From an uncultured Clostridium sp. (lineage in GTDB: Bacteria > Bacillota > Clostridia > Christensenellales > CAG-138), in the NCBI GenBank assembly GCA_900542285.1, contig UQNF01000033.1:1-19773 (forward strand): a DNA stretch of 19,773 nucleotides. Direction: 5' to 3'. The notes under the pieces are model-generated. The model made no database searches, was not told where the DNA came from, and saw nothing but the letters and a program-made list of their open reading frames with translations. Shown piece after piece: positions 1 to 6,605 of the stretch (the stretch's first letter is position 1; every line of letters begins with the position of its first letter). The position numbers were made by a program, and so were the translations under genes.

Positions 1-55
1 CAGAGCTATGCACGATTGCTTAACTCTGCTTTAGGTGTTTTTGTCTTCAGTCTGA

Positions 56-86
56 AACGGTTACACCGCATATGGGTGTAACCGTT
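56..86 (-). terminator. stem-loop downstream of ppdK
   Basis: A perfect 12-bp inverted repeat (56-67 with 75-86, arms AACGGTTACACC and GGTGTAACCGTT) with a 7-nt loop lies about 30 nt past the ppdK stop. It has no clean U-run on the minus strand (only GTTTCAG follows), so it may act as a weak terminator or as a 3'-end stabilising hairpin. The rest of 1-117 shows no gene. Confidence 0.5.
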
Positions 87-117
87 ATTGCTGTTTCAAA
101 TACAGTTTTTTATTAGC

Positions 118-2748
118 TTATTTGTTGTTCTTGATAGCCGCCTGTGCTGCCGCAAGCCTTGCGATGGGTACGCGGAAGGGTGAGCAGGAGACATAGTTGA
201 GGCCAACCCTGTGGCAGAATTCGATGCTGGAGGGGTCTCCGCCATGCTCGCCGCAGATGCCCAGCTTGATGTTGGGACGGGTCTGCCTGCCGAGGTCTGC
301 TGCCATCTTTACAAGCTTGCCGACGCCAACCTGATCAAGGCGTGCGAAGGGATCGCTCTCGAAGATCTTCTTCTCATAGTAATCGCCGAGGAACTTGCCT
401 GCGTCGTCACGGCTGAAGCCGAAGGTCATCTGGGTGAGATCGTTGGTGCCGAAGCTGAAGAATTCAGCCTGGGTAGCAACCTCGTCGGCGGTCAGCGCTG
501 CGCGGGGGATCTCGATCATGGTACCTACGAGATAAGGAATGGTCATTCCCTTCTCTTCCATGACGAGCTTTGCGGTGGCGTCAACGAAGCCCTTTACATA
601 TGCAAGCTCCTTGGTCTCGCCGACCAGGGGGATCATGATCTCGGGAACTATCTCAAGACCGGTCTCCTGACGAACCTCGATAGCTGCCTCGATGACGGCA
701 CGGGTCTGCATCTCAGCGATTTCGGGATAGGTGATGGAGAGGCGGCAGCCGCGGTGACCCATCATGGGGTTGCTCTCGTGGAGGCCGACAACGGTGTTCT
801 TGAGCTCTTCGAAGGTGATGCCCATGGTTTCTGCCAGCGCCCTGATGTCCTCATCCTTGGTGGGAAGGAACTCGTGGAGTGGGGGATCCAGGAAGCGGAT
901 GGTAACGGGACGGCCTTCCATTGCCTTGTAGATGCCCTTGAAGTCCTCGCGCTGCATGGGGAGGATCTTTGCAAGAGCGGCCTTGCGCTCGTCGGCATTC
1001 TTGGAGACTATCATCTCACGCATTGCGGGGATCCTTGCCTCGTCAAAGAACATATGCTCGGTACGGCAGAGACCGATGCCTTCTGCGCCGAACCTTACGG
1101 CTGCTGCTGCCTGAGCGGGGGAGTCCGCATTGGTGCGGACCTTGAGGGTACGGAAGGAGTCCGCCCACTCCATGATGGTTGCGAAATTGCCGGAGAGCTC
1201 TGCAGGAACGGTCTTGACAGCTTCGGTATAGACCTTGCCGGTGGTGCCGTCGAGGCTCATCCAATCACCCTCGCGGACAACGGTACCGTCGGGGAAGGTG
1301 ATGGTCTTGCTTGCTTCGTCAATGGTGATGGTCTTGCAGCCGCAGACACAGCAGGTGCCGAGCTGGCGAGCGACGACTGCGGCGTGGCTGGTCATGCCGC
1401 CGAATGCGGTCAGGATGCCTTCGGATGCGTTCATGCCCTCGATATCCTCGGGGCTGGTCTCCTTACGGGCAAGGATGACCTTTTCGCCGGACTCATGAGC
1501 CGCCTTGGCTTCGTCAGCGGAGAAATAGACCTTGCCGCATGCTGCGCCGGGGCTTGCTGCCAGGCCTTCAGCCTTGGGAGCTGCCGCCTTGAGCGCCGCT
1601 GCGTCGAAGGTGGGATGGAGAAGTGCATCGAGGGACTTGGGATCGATCATCTCGATGGCTTCCTGCTTGGTGCGTGCGCCCTCGTTTACGAGATCGACTG
1701 CGATCTGGAGAGCGGCCGCTGCGGTGCGCTTGCCGTTGCGGGTCTGGAGCATGTAGAGCTTGCCGCGCTCGATGGTGAACTCCATATCCTGCATATCGCG
1801 ATAGTGCTTTTCAAGAATGCCGCAGATGCGGACGAATTCGTTATAGACCTCTTCATTGGTCTCACGGAGGTGATTGATGTCCTCGGGGGTGCGGATGCCT
1901 GCAACGACGTCCTCGCCCTGTGCGTTCATCAGATATTCGCCGAACAGTGCCTTTTCGCCGGTAGCAGGGTTGCGTGTGAATGCAACGCCGGTGCCGCTGT
2001 CGTTGCCCATGTTGCCGAATACCATGCTCTGTACGTTGACCGCGGTGCCCCAGCTTGCAGGGATATCATTGGTGCGGCGGTAGAAGATGGCACGGGGGTT
2101 ATCCCAGCTGCGGAATACCGCCTTGACCGCTTCGATGAGCTGAGTCATGGGATCCTGAGGGAATTCAAAGCCCTTCTTCTCCCTGAACATGACCTTGTAA
2201 GCTTCAACGACCTCTTTGAGCTGCTCTGCGTTCAGCTCGGTATCGAGCTTGCAGTTGTACTTAGCCTTGATGCCGTCGAAGATCTCGTCAAAGTACTTCT
2301 TCTCGACCTCCATAACGACATCGGAGAACATCTGGATGAACCTGCGGTAGCTGTCGTAGGCGAAGCGCTCATTCTCGGTGAGCCTTGCAAGCGCGACAAC
2401 GGTTTCATCGTTAAGGCCGAGGTTGAGGATGGTATCCATCATGCCGGGCATACTTGCCCTTGCGCCGGAGCGGACGGAAACGAGGTAAGGGTTCTCAACG
2501 CTGCCGAACTTCTTGCCGACCTTGGCTTCGACTACCGCGAGAGCCGCCTTGATCTGCTCGATGATGTCTTCGCCGATCATCTTGCCGTCTTCGTAGTAGC
2601 GGGTGCAGGCTTCGGTAGTAACGGTGAAGCCGTAGGGAACAGGCAGACCGATGTTGGTCATCTCAGCGAGGTTTGCGCCCTTGCCGCCGAGCAGTTCTCT
2701 CATGTTTGCATTGCCCTCATCAAAGAGGTATACATACTTGTGGGACAT
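118..2748 (-). CDS. ppdK: pyruvate, phosphate dikinase
   Basis: Interconverts pyruvate, ATP and phosphate with PEP, AMP and PPi. In anaerobes it often runs in the glycolytic, ATP-yielding direction in the cytosol. The 876-residue length is normal for the family. Visible domains are the N-terminal nucleotide-binding domain (GGKGANLAEM near residue 22), the central phosphohistidine domain with GGMTSHAAVVAR, and the C-terminal PEP/pyruvate barrel with GTMIEIPRAAL and GICGEHGGDP. The swinging His falls at residue 455, the number known for the Clostridium symbiosum enzyme, and the catalytic Cys at about 832. The start is the ATG at 2746-2748 (MSHKYVY): GGAGG at 2754-2758 sits 5 nt before it and overlaps the more upstream in-frame ATG at 2758-2760, which is therefore unlikely. 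It is a single-gene unit with its own promoter. No PPDK regulatory protein is seen next to it. Confidence 0.98.
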   Translation of the reverse strand: MSHKYVYLFDEGNANMRELLGGKGANLAEMTNIGLPVPYGFTVTTEACTRYYEDGKMIGEDIIEQIKAALAVVEAKVGKKFGSVENPYLVSVRSGARASMPGMMDTILNLGLNDETVVALARLTENERFAYDSYRRFIQMFSDVVMEVEKKYFDEIFDGIKAKYNCKLDTELNAEQLKEVVEAYKVMFREKKGFEFPQDPMTQLIEAVKAVFRSWDNPRAIFYRRTNDIPASWGTAVNVQSMVFGNMGNDSGTGVAFTRNPATGEKALFGEYLMNAQGEDVVAGIRTPEDINHLRETNEEVYNEFVRICGILEKHYRDMQDMEFTIERGKLYMLQTRNGKRTAAAALQIAVDLVNEGARTKQEAIEMIDPKSLDALLHPTFDAAALKAAAPKAEGLAASPGAACGKVYFSADEAKAAHESGEKVILARKETSPEDIEGMNASEGILTAFGGMTSHAAVVARQLGTCCVCGCKTITIDEASKTITFPDGTVVREGDWMSLDGTTGKVYTEAVKTVPAELSGNFATIMEWADSFRTLKVRTNADSPAQAAAAVRFGAEGIGLCRTEHMFFDEARIPAMREMIVSKNADERKAALAKILPMQREDFKGIYKAMEGRPVTIRFLDPPLHEFLPTKDEDIRALAETMGITFEELKNTVVGLHESNPMMGHRGCRLSITYPEIAEMQTRAVIEAAIEVRQETGLEIVPEIMIPLVGETKELAYVKGFVDATAKLVMEEKGMTIPYLVGTMIEIPRAALTADEVATQAEFFSFGTNDLTQMTFGFSRDDAGKFLGDYYEKKIFESDPFARLDQVGVGKLVKMAADLGRQTRPNIKLGICGEHGGDPSSIEFCHRVGLNYVSCSPFRVPIARLAAAQAAIKNNK

Positions 2749-2800
2749 ATTTTCCTCCATTTTTTATCTGGTATTTTATTCTTTTTCGGTAGAACACTTT

Positions 2801-2829
2801 ATTATACTGTCCAAACCCGTCAATTTCAA
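2801..2829 (-). promoter_or_regulatory. promoter of ppdK
   Basis: On the minus strand there is TTGAAA (2824-2829), a 17-nt spacer and a perfect TATAAT (2801-2806). This gives a leader of about 45 nt before the ppdK start. This is inferred from consensus matching only. Confidence 0.7.
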
Positions 2830-2901
2830 GTATTTACCTCGAATTTTTTGCGGTTTTTTCGCTAAAAATTAATATATATTCATGAAAGGAGCTTAGTATT
2901 C

Positions 2902-3528
2902 ATGAAAAAACCCAAAATTAACAATCCCCGCGCCGATGAGCCGACCGGCGCATCCGTTTCCGGCTTTACCGCCTCCGCCAACGAGGCGACCGGCATGATG
3001 TACGCTCCTCCGCTTACCGATTCGGAGCTTGATTCCATACGCGACCTTCACGGGCTTCAGTCCACGGAATTTGCGGCGACGGAGTTCGGCGAAGACGAAA
3101 CCGACCTTGGCTACGATGTTCCGGATGATGTCATCGGCTATCGTGTGGACAAAGAACGCTCCGGGTGCCGCGAGTGCTGCCGGTGCCGTGACAAAAGTTC
3201 AGATGGCGGTGAAGCCGATGACGAGCACGGATATAACTCAGGATTCGCGCATGAGGAGTTCGGAGAGATATTCGATGATGAGCTTTTCCTTTCCGGGTTC
3301 GGCGGATTCCCTGCATCAAGCCTTCCCGGCGAGGGCCTTGGCAGGCTGCCATATGAGCTTCCCGGCGCCGCCGACACTGAATTTGCCCGAGAATTTCCGG
3401 ACGAATACAACTCCGCATTGGCTCGGATCGATCCCGATGTCAACTATGTTAACTCCCGCGACAGCAGCCATGCGTCCATGAAGCCGCTCTCATTTGTTGA
3501 TTTTTCCAACGGCGAGAGCCAGAAATAA
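2902..3528 (+). CDS. hypothetical acidic protein with a Cys cluster
   Basis: I do not recognise this 208-residue protein. The start is supported by AAGGAG at 2886-2891, though with a rather long spacing. Codons end mostly in G or C like neighbouring genes, which argues for real coding. The protein has no signal peptide or membrane segment. It is rich in Asp, Glu, Gly and Ser, with repeated Glu-Phe or Asp-Glu patches (for example FGEDETD near residue 62 and EFGEIFDDELF near 123). A single Cys-rich segment, GCRECCRCRDK, lies around residues 88-98 and could bind metal or form disulfides. An opening stretch YAPPLTDSELDSIRDL (residues 34-49) is the most protein-like part. No clear sigma-A promoter was found upstream, only AT-rich sequence. 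Divergent to ppdK and followed by the thiT unit; no link to either is evident. Confidence 0.68.
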   Translation: MKKPKINNPRADEPTGASVSGFTASANEATGMMYAPPLTDSELDSIRDLHGLQSTEFAATEFGEDETDLGYDVPDDVIGYRVDKERSGCRECCRCRDKSSDGGEADDEHGYNSGFAHEEFGEIFDDELFLSGFGGFPASSLPGEGLGRLPYELPGAADTEFAREFPDEYNSALARIDPDVNYVNSRDSSHASMKPLSFVDFSNGESQK

Positions 3529-3542
3529 CGATAATTTTCGAT

Positions 3543-3576
3543 AAAAAATCAAAAAACGCTTGCATTATCACAAGCG
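3543..3576 (-). terminator. intrinsic-terminator-like signal on the minus strand
   Basis: CGCTTG (3557-3562) and CAAGCG (3571-3576) form a 6-bp stem with an 8-nt loop. Read on the minus strand, it is followed by TTTTTTGATTTTTT (3543-3556). No minus-strand gene is seen upstream of it. The same bases overlap the -35 of the thiT promoter on the plus strand, so the A-tracts could instead be an UP element. Confidence 0.4.
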
Positions 3577-3588
3577 ATGAGCTATAAT
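3560..3588 (+). promoter_or_regulatory. promoter of the TPP riboswitch-thiT unit
   Basis: TTGCAT (3560-3565), a 17-nt spacer and a perfect TATAAT (3583-3588). Transcription would start near 3595, about 15 nt before the riboswitch P1 stem. A-tracts just upstream (3543-3556) resemble an UP element. Confidence 0.65.
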
Positions 3589-3607
3589 CCTTCCGTAATC
3601 AAAACAG

Positions 3608-3694
3608 ATCCGCTGGGTGCGTATACGGTTTTTCCGCATACTGAGATTGAACCTTTGAACCTGTTGGGGTAATACCTGCGTAGGGAAGCGGTAC
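3608..3694 (+). promoter_or_regulatory. TPP (thiamine pyrophosphate) riboswitch
   Basis: The conserved TPP-aptamer blocks are all present in order: GGGTGC (3615-3620), CTGAGA (3641-3646), ACCTTTGAACCTG (3651-3663), GGGTAATACCTGCGTAGGGAA (split across 3667-3687). The closing P1 stem is CCGCT (3610-3614) with AGCGG (3687-3691). Binding of TPP is expected to repress the downstream thiT gene through the terminator at 3711-3741. Confidence 0.95.
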
Positions 3695-3710
3695 GGAAAT
3701 CAGCTTTATT

Positions 3711-3741
3711 GCCTCCGCACCGTTTGCGGAGGCTTTTGTTT
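3711..3741 (+). terminator. riboswitch-controlled attenuator before thiT
   Basis: GCCTCCGCA (3711-3719) pairs perfectly with TGCGGAGGC (3725-3733), followed by TTTTGTTT. It lies 20 nt after the TPP aptamer and before the thiT ribosome binding site, so the expected mechanism is premature transcription termination when TPP is bound. Confidence 0.88.
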
Positions 3742-3756
3742 ACAGAAAGGAATACC

Positions 3757-4482
3757 ATGTTTTTTGATGGATTTAAGTTTGTTCTCATTGACAAGCTTAA
3801 AGGTCTCGACACCAAGGAGTGGATAATGCTCGCAGCCGCTGCCGTGATTGCGGTTGTTCTCATCATCTATCTCGTACAGCGCGGCAAGAGCGCAAAGACA
3901 GCAGAGCCCGTAACCGAAAAGAAGGTCAGTACGACCCTCATCCTCGTCCACGGTTCGCTTTGCATCGCGCTTGCGTTCGTCCTCAGCTACATCAAGCTCT
4001 TCTCAATGCCCCTCGGCGGCTCTATCACTCTCGCAAGTATGCTGCCGCTGATGGTCTACTCCAACCGCTACGGCGTAAAATGGGGTCTGCTTGCAGGTCT
4101 TGTCTATGGTCTGCTTCAGTATGTTCAGGGCGGCTATATCGCGCACTGGGCGCAGTTCCTGCTCGACTATCCCATCGCTTTTGCACTCATCGGCCTCGCA
4201 GGTCTTACCAGGGGCGACCGCAACCTCGTATTCTCCGTACTCATCGGCGGTACTGCAAGGTTCCTTGCGCACCTCGTCTCCGGTATGCTCGTATTCGGTG
4301 AATATGTCATGATCGGACCGGACGCTGTCACCAACGTTGCATTCGGCACCATGCTGAGCGCCAACTTCACCGCATCGTTCGTTTACAATGCACCCTATAT
4401 GTTTGCCGATATCGCTCTCTGTGCCATCATCGCTCTGCTGCCTCCGTTCAGGAAGGCTATCAGGCAGGCACTCAACTACTGA
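3757..4482 (+). CDS. thiT: ThiT-like thiamine ECF transporter S-component
   Basis: Substrate-binding membrane subunit predicted to take up thiamine together with a shared ECF module (EcfA, EcfA', EcfT), which is not in this window. The C-terminal ~185 residues carry ThiT-family features: SYIKLFSMPLGGSITLASMLPL-type sequence near residue 77, a LLDYPIAF segment near 135, and RFLAHLVSG near 168, with about six hydrophobic segments. The start is the ATG at 3757 with AGAAAGGA at 3744-3751; the frame is open further upstream, but that lies inside the attenuator. At 241 residues it is longer than the usual 180-200. The extra ~55 N-terminal residues hold one further hydrophobic helix (about residues 22-40) and a charged linker. 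The thiamine specificity is supported strongly by the TPP riboswitch directly upstream. Confidence 0.93.
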   Translation: MFFDGFKFVLIDKLKGLDTKEWIMLAAAAVIAVVLIIYLVQRGKSAKTAEPVTEKKVSTTLILVHGSLCIALAFVLSYIKLFSMPLGGSITLASMLPLMVYSNRYGVKWGLLAGLVYGLLQYVQGGYIAHWAQFLLDYPIAFALIGLAGLTRGDRNLVFSVLIGGTARFLAHLVSGMLVFGEYVMIGPDAVTNVAFGTMLSANFTASFVYNAPYMFADIALCAIIALLPPFRKAIRQALNY

Positions 4483-4499
4483 TATCTGTCAATACAAAT

Positions 4500-4540
4500 G
4501 AGCTGCCGCAATGCCCACGCATTGCGGCAGCTCTCTTTTT
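4500..4540 (+). terminator. terminator of thiT
   Basis: A perfect 15-bp stem (4500-4514 with 4519-4533, GAGCTGCCGCAATGC arm) with a 4-nt loop is followed by TCTTTTT. It lies between the convergent thiT and thioredoxin genes. On the minus strand the following bases are only partly T-rich, so it acts mainly for thiT. Confidence 0.93.
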
Positions 4541-4571
4541 ATATAAGCAATTTCTGCTTCCTTCGAACTTC

Positions 4572-5183
4572 TTACTTGATTATCTGCTCGATGTGTCCGA
4601 TTATCGTGTCATAGTCCATAGAGCCAACCTGCTCGGTCACCACATGACCCTCGGAATCGATGAATACGCTCATGGGAATGGAACTGACCGAATAGCCCTC
4701 CTGAGCAACGTAGGTAAGGTCAAAATACAGGGGGAAATTGAAGCCGTTATCCTGCATAAAGCTCATGACCTTGCCAACGTCCGCTTCAATATTGATAAAG
4801 ATAAACTCGACGCGATCGCCGTACTCCTCATATGCACGCTGGAACTCCGGGAGCTCGCTCACGCACGGCGCACACCATGTCGCCCAGAAATTGACGACGA
4901 CAGGCTTGCCCGCCAGCGAGGACAGCTTTACGCTGCTGCCTTCCGCATTGACGACCGTAAAATCGGCAGCCATTACAGTGCCGGGGGCCATGGTCTCCTT
5001 TACCACGCTTCCGGGGGCGGAGGTCATGGTCTTGTCGTTGCCCTGGGATGGGTTATTGGAAGTCTGCGGCGGCTTGGTATTATTGATATCCTTCTTGCCA
5101 TCACAGCCTGCCAGACACAATGCGGCGGCGCAGAGCGAAACTGCCAAGATGACGCAAAGGATTGTTTTTATGCTCTTTTTCAT
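4572..5183 (-). CDS. TlpA/ResA-like thioredoxin-fold lipoprotein
   Basis: Predicted membrane-anchored thiol-disulfide oxidoreductase acting outside the cytoplasmic membrane. The 203-residue protein opens with a lipoprotein signal (MKKSIKT, hydrophobic core, lipobox LAG-Cys27). A Thr/Ser/Pro/Asn-rich linker (about 30-70) follows, then a thioredoxin fold (about 72-203). The redox motif WCAPC is at residues 103-107 and the cis-proline loop SSIPMS has Pro170, both as in the TlpA/ResA/peroxiredoxin-like group. The start at 5183 is chosen because AAGGAG lies 5 nt before it and the signal peptide begins there; an ATG eight codons upstream has no such support. It follows tuf on the same strand with a 79-nt gap containing a weak terminator. 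Its partner, commonly a CcdA-type membrane electron carrier, is not in this window, and the substrate is unknown. Confidence 0.92.
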   Translation of the reverse strand: MKKSIKTILCVILAVSLCAAALCLAGCDGKKDINNTKPPQTSNNPSQGNDKTMTSAPGSVVKETMAPGTVMAADFTVVNAEGSSVKLSSLAGKPVVVNFWATWCAPCVSELPEFQRAYEEYGDRVEFIFINIEADVGKVMSFMQDNGFNFPLYFDLTYVAQEGYSVSSIPMSVFIDSEGHVVTEQVGSMDYDTIIGHIEQIIK

Positions 5184-5202
5184 GGTTACTCCTTCATCGG
5201 AT

Positions 5203-5234
5203 AGCAAAAGGGGCTATGGTTTAACCCATAACCC
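5203..5234 (-). terminator. probable terminator of tuf
   Basis: On the minus strand GGGTTATGG (5226-5234) pairs with CCATAGCCC (5211-5219), nine pairs including one G-U, around a 6-nt loop. CTTTTGCT follows. The U-run is short, so some read-through into the thioredoxin gene is plausible. A TTGACA (plus-strand TGTCAA at 5243-5248) lies upstream but without a good -10. Confidence 0.6.
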
Positions 5235-5262
5235 TCTTTACATGTCAAATTAGCGGCGAAGA

Positions 5263-6471
5263 TTATTCAATAACCTTGGTAACAACGCCGGAAGCAACGG
5301 TGCGGCCGCCCTCACGGATAGCGAAGCGGAGGCCCTCATCCATTGCGATAGGAGTGATGAGCTCGATTTCCATGCGAATGTTGTCGCCCGGCATAACCAT
5401 TTCAACACCCTCGGGGAGCTTGATGACGCCGGTAACGTCAGTGGTTCTGAAATAGAACTGGGGACGATAGCCGGAGAAGAATGGGGTATGACGGCCGCCC
5501 TCATCCTTGGTCAGAACATAAACCTCGGAATTGAAGTGAGTGTGGGGATGGATGGAGTTGGGCTTTGCCAGAACCTGGCCGCGCTCAACCTCGGACCTCT
5601 GAACACCGCGGAGAAGAGCACCGATGTTATCGCCTGCGATAGCCTGATCGAGGAGCTTACGGAACATTTCAACGCCGGTAACAACGGTCTGCCTGGTTTC
5701 CTTGAGACCAACGATCTGAACGGGATCGTTTACCTTTACAACACCGCGCTCAACACGGCCGGTAGCAACGGTACCGCGGCCGGTGATGGTGAATACGTCC
5801 TCAACGGGCATAAGGAAGGGCTTGTCGGAAGCACGCTCGGGTTCGGGGATGTAGGAGTCAACAGCATCCATGAGCTCGAAGATGCACTGGCACTCGGGGG
5901 TCTCCTTTGCGATCTTGCCTTCGGTAAGAGCCTCGAGAGCGCGGAGAGCGGAACCCCTGATGATGGGGATATCGTCGCCGGGGAAATCATAGCTGGAGAG
6001 CAGCTCACGGATTTCCATTTCAACAAGCTCAAGCAGCTCCTCATCGTCAACCTGGTCAACCTTGTTCATGAAGACAACGATGTAGGGAACGCCAACCTGA
6101 CGGGCGAGCAGGATGTGCTCACGGGTCTGGGGCATGGGGCCGTCAGCTGCGGAAACAACGAGGATAGCACCGTCCATCTGTGCAGCGCCGGTGATCATGT
6201 TCTTAACATAGTCGGCGTGGCCGGGGCAGTCAACATGAGCATAGTGACGATGGTCGGTCTCATACTCAACGTGTGCGGTGTTGATGGTTATACCACGAGC
6301 CTTCTCTTCGGGTGCCTTGTCGATTTCATCATAACGCATTGCAGCGGCCTGACCCTGCTGGGAGAGAGCCATGGTGATAGCTGCGGTAAGGGTGGTCTTG
6401 CCGTGGTCAACATGGCCGATGGTGCCAATGTTAACATGGGGTTTAGTTCTTTCAAACTTTTGCTTTGCCAT
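5263..6471 (-). CDS. tuf: translation elongation factor Tu
   Basis: GTPase that delivers aminoacyl-tRNA to the ribosomal A site. The 402-residue length is usual for bacteria. The G1 motif GHVDHGKT is at residues 19-26, followed by the switch region RGITINTAHVEYET, G3 DCPGHADY, G4 NKVD and G5 GSAL; beta-barrel domains 2 and 3 end in VVTKVIE. The start at 6471 (MAKQKFERTKPHVN) is set by AGGAGG 10 nt upstream. The frame stays open upstream through the leader, but that part is not conserved. It is the last gene of the rpsL-rpsG-fusA-tuf cluster. A 134-nt gap after fusA contains a good promoter, so EF-Tu can be made independently of the rest. No second tuf copy is in the window. Confidence 0.99.
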   Translation of the reverse strand: MAKQKFERTKPHVNIGTIGHVDHGKTTLTAAITMALSQQGQAAAMRYDEIDKAPEEKARGITINTAHVEYETDHRHYAHVDCPGHADYVKNMITGAAQMDGAILVVSAADGPMPQTREHILLARQVGVPYIVVFMNKVDQVDDEELLELVEMEIRELLSSYDFPGDDIPIIRGSALRALEALTEGKIAKETPECQCIFELMDAVDSYIPEPERASDKPFLMPVEDVFTITGRGTVATGRVERGVVKVNDPVQIVGLKETRQTVVTGVEMFRKLLDQAIAGDNIGALLRGVQRSEVERGQVLAKPNSIHPHTHFNSEVYVLTKDEGGRHTPFFSGYRPQFYFRTTDVTGVIKLPEGVEMVMPGDNIRMEIELITPIAMDEGLRFAIREGGRTVASGVVTKVIE

Positions 6472-6516
6472 TGTTGTATTCCTCCTAATGGAATGTAATT
6501 TATAGTTTACTTTGGT

Positions 6517-6545
6517 ATTATAGCCTATGCCGCAATTTTTTGCAA
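6517..6545 (-). promoter_or_regulatory. internal promoter for tuf
   Basis: TTGCAA (6540-6545, itself palindromic), a 17-nt spacer and a perfect TATAAT (6517-6522) on the minus strand, about 45 nt before the tuf start. The fusA-tuf gap is very AT-rich and shows no clear terminator for fusA. Confidence 0.7.
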
Positions 6546-6605
6546 GCACAGGACAATAGATATATTGCGATTTTTTCTATTTTTTATTAGAAAAATGCTC
6601 GCCTG

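Noticed and set aside
211..2865. 884-codon open frame on the plus strand opposite ppdK
   Set aside because: A shadow of ppdK caused by GC-rich third positions; no conserved motifs and the ppdK assignment is certain.
6551..6605. Terminator after fusA
   Set aside because: The region is T-rich on the minus strand, but only a 5-bp ATTAG/CTAAT stem can be drawn.
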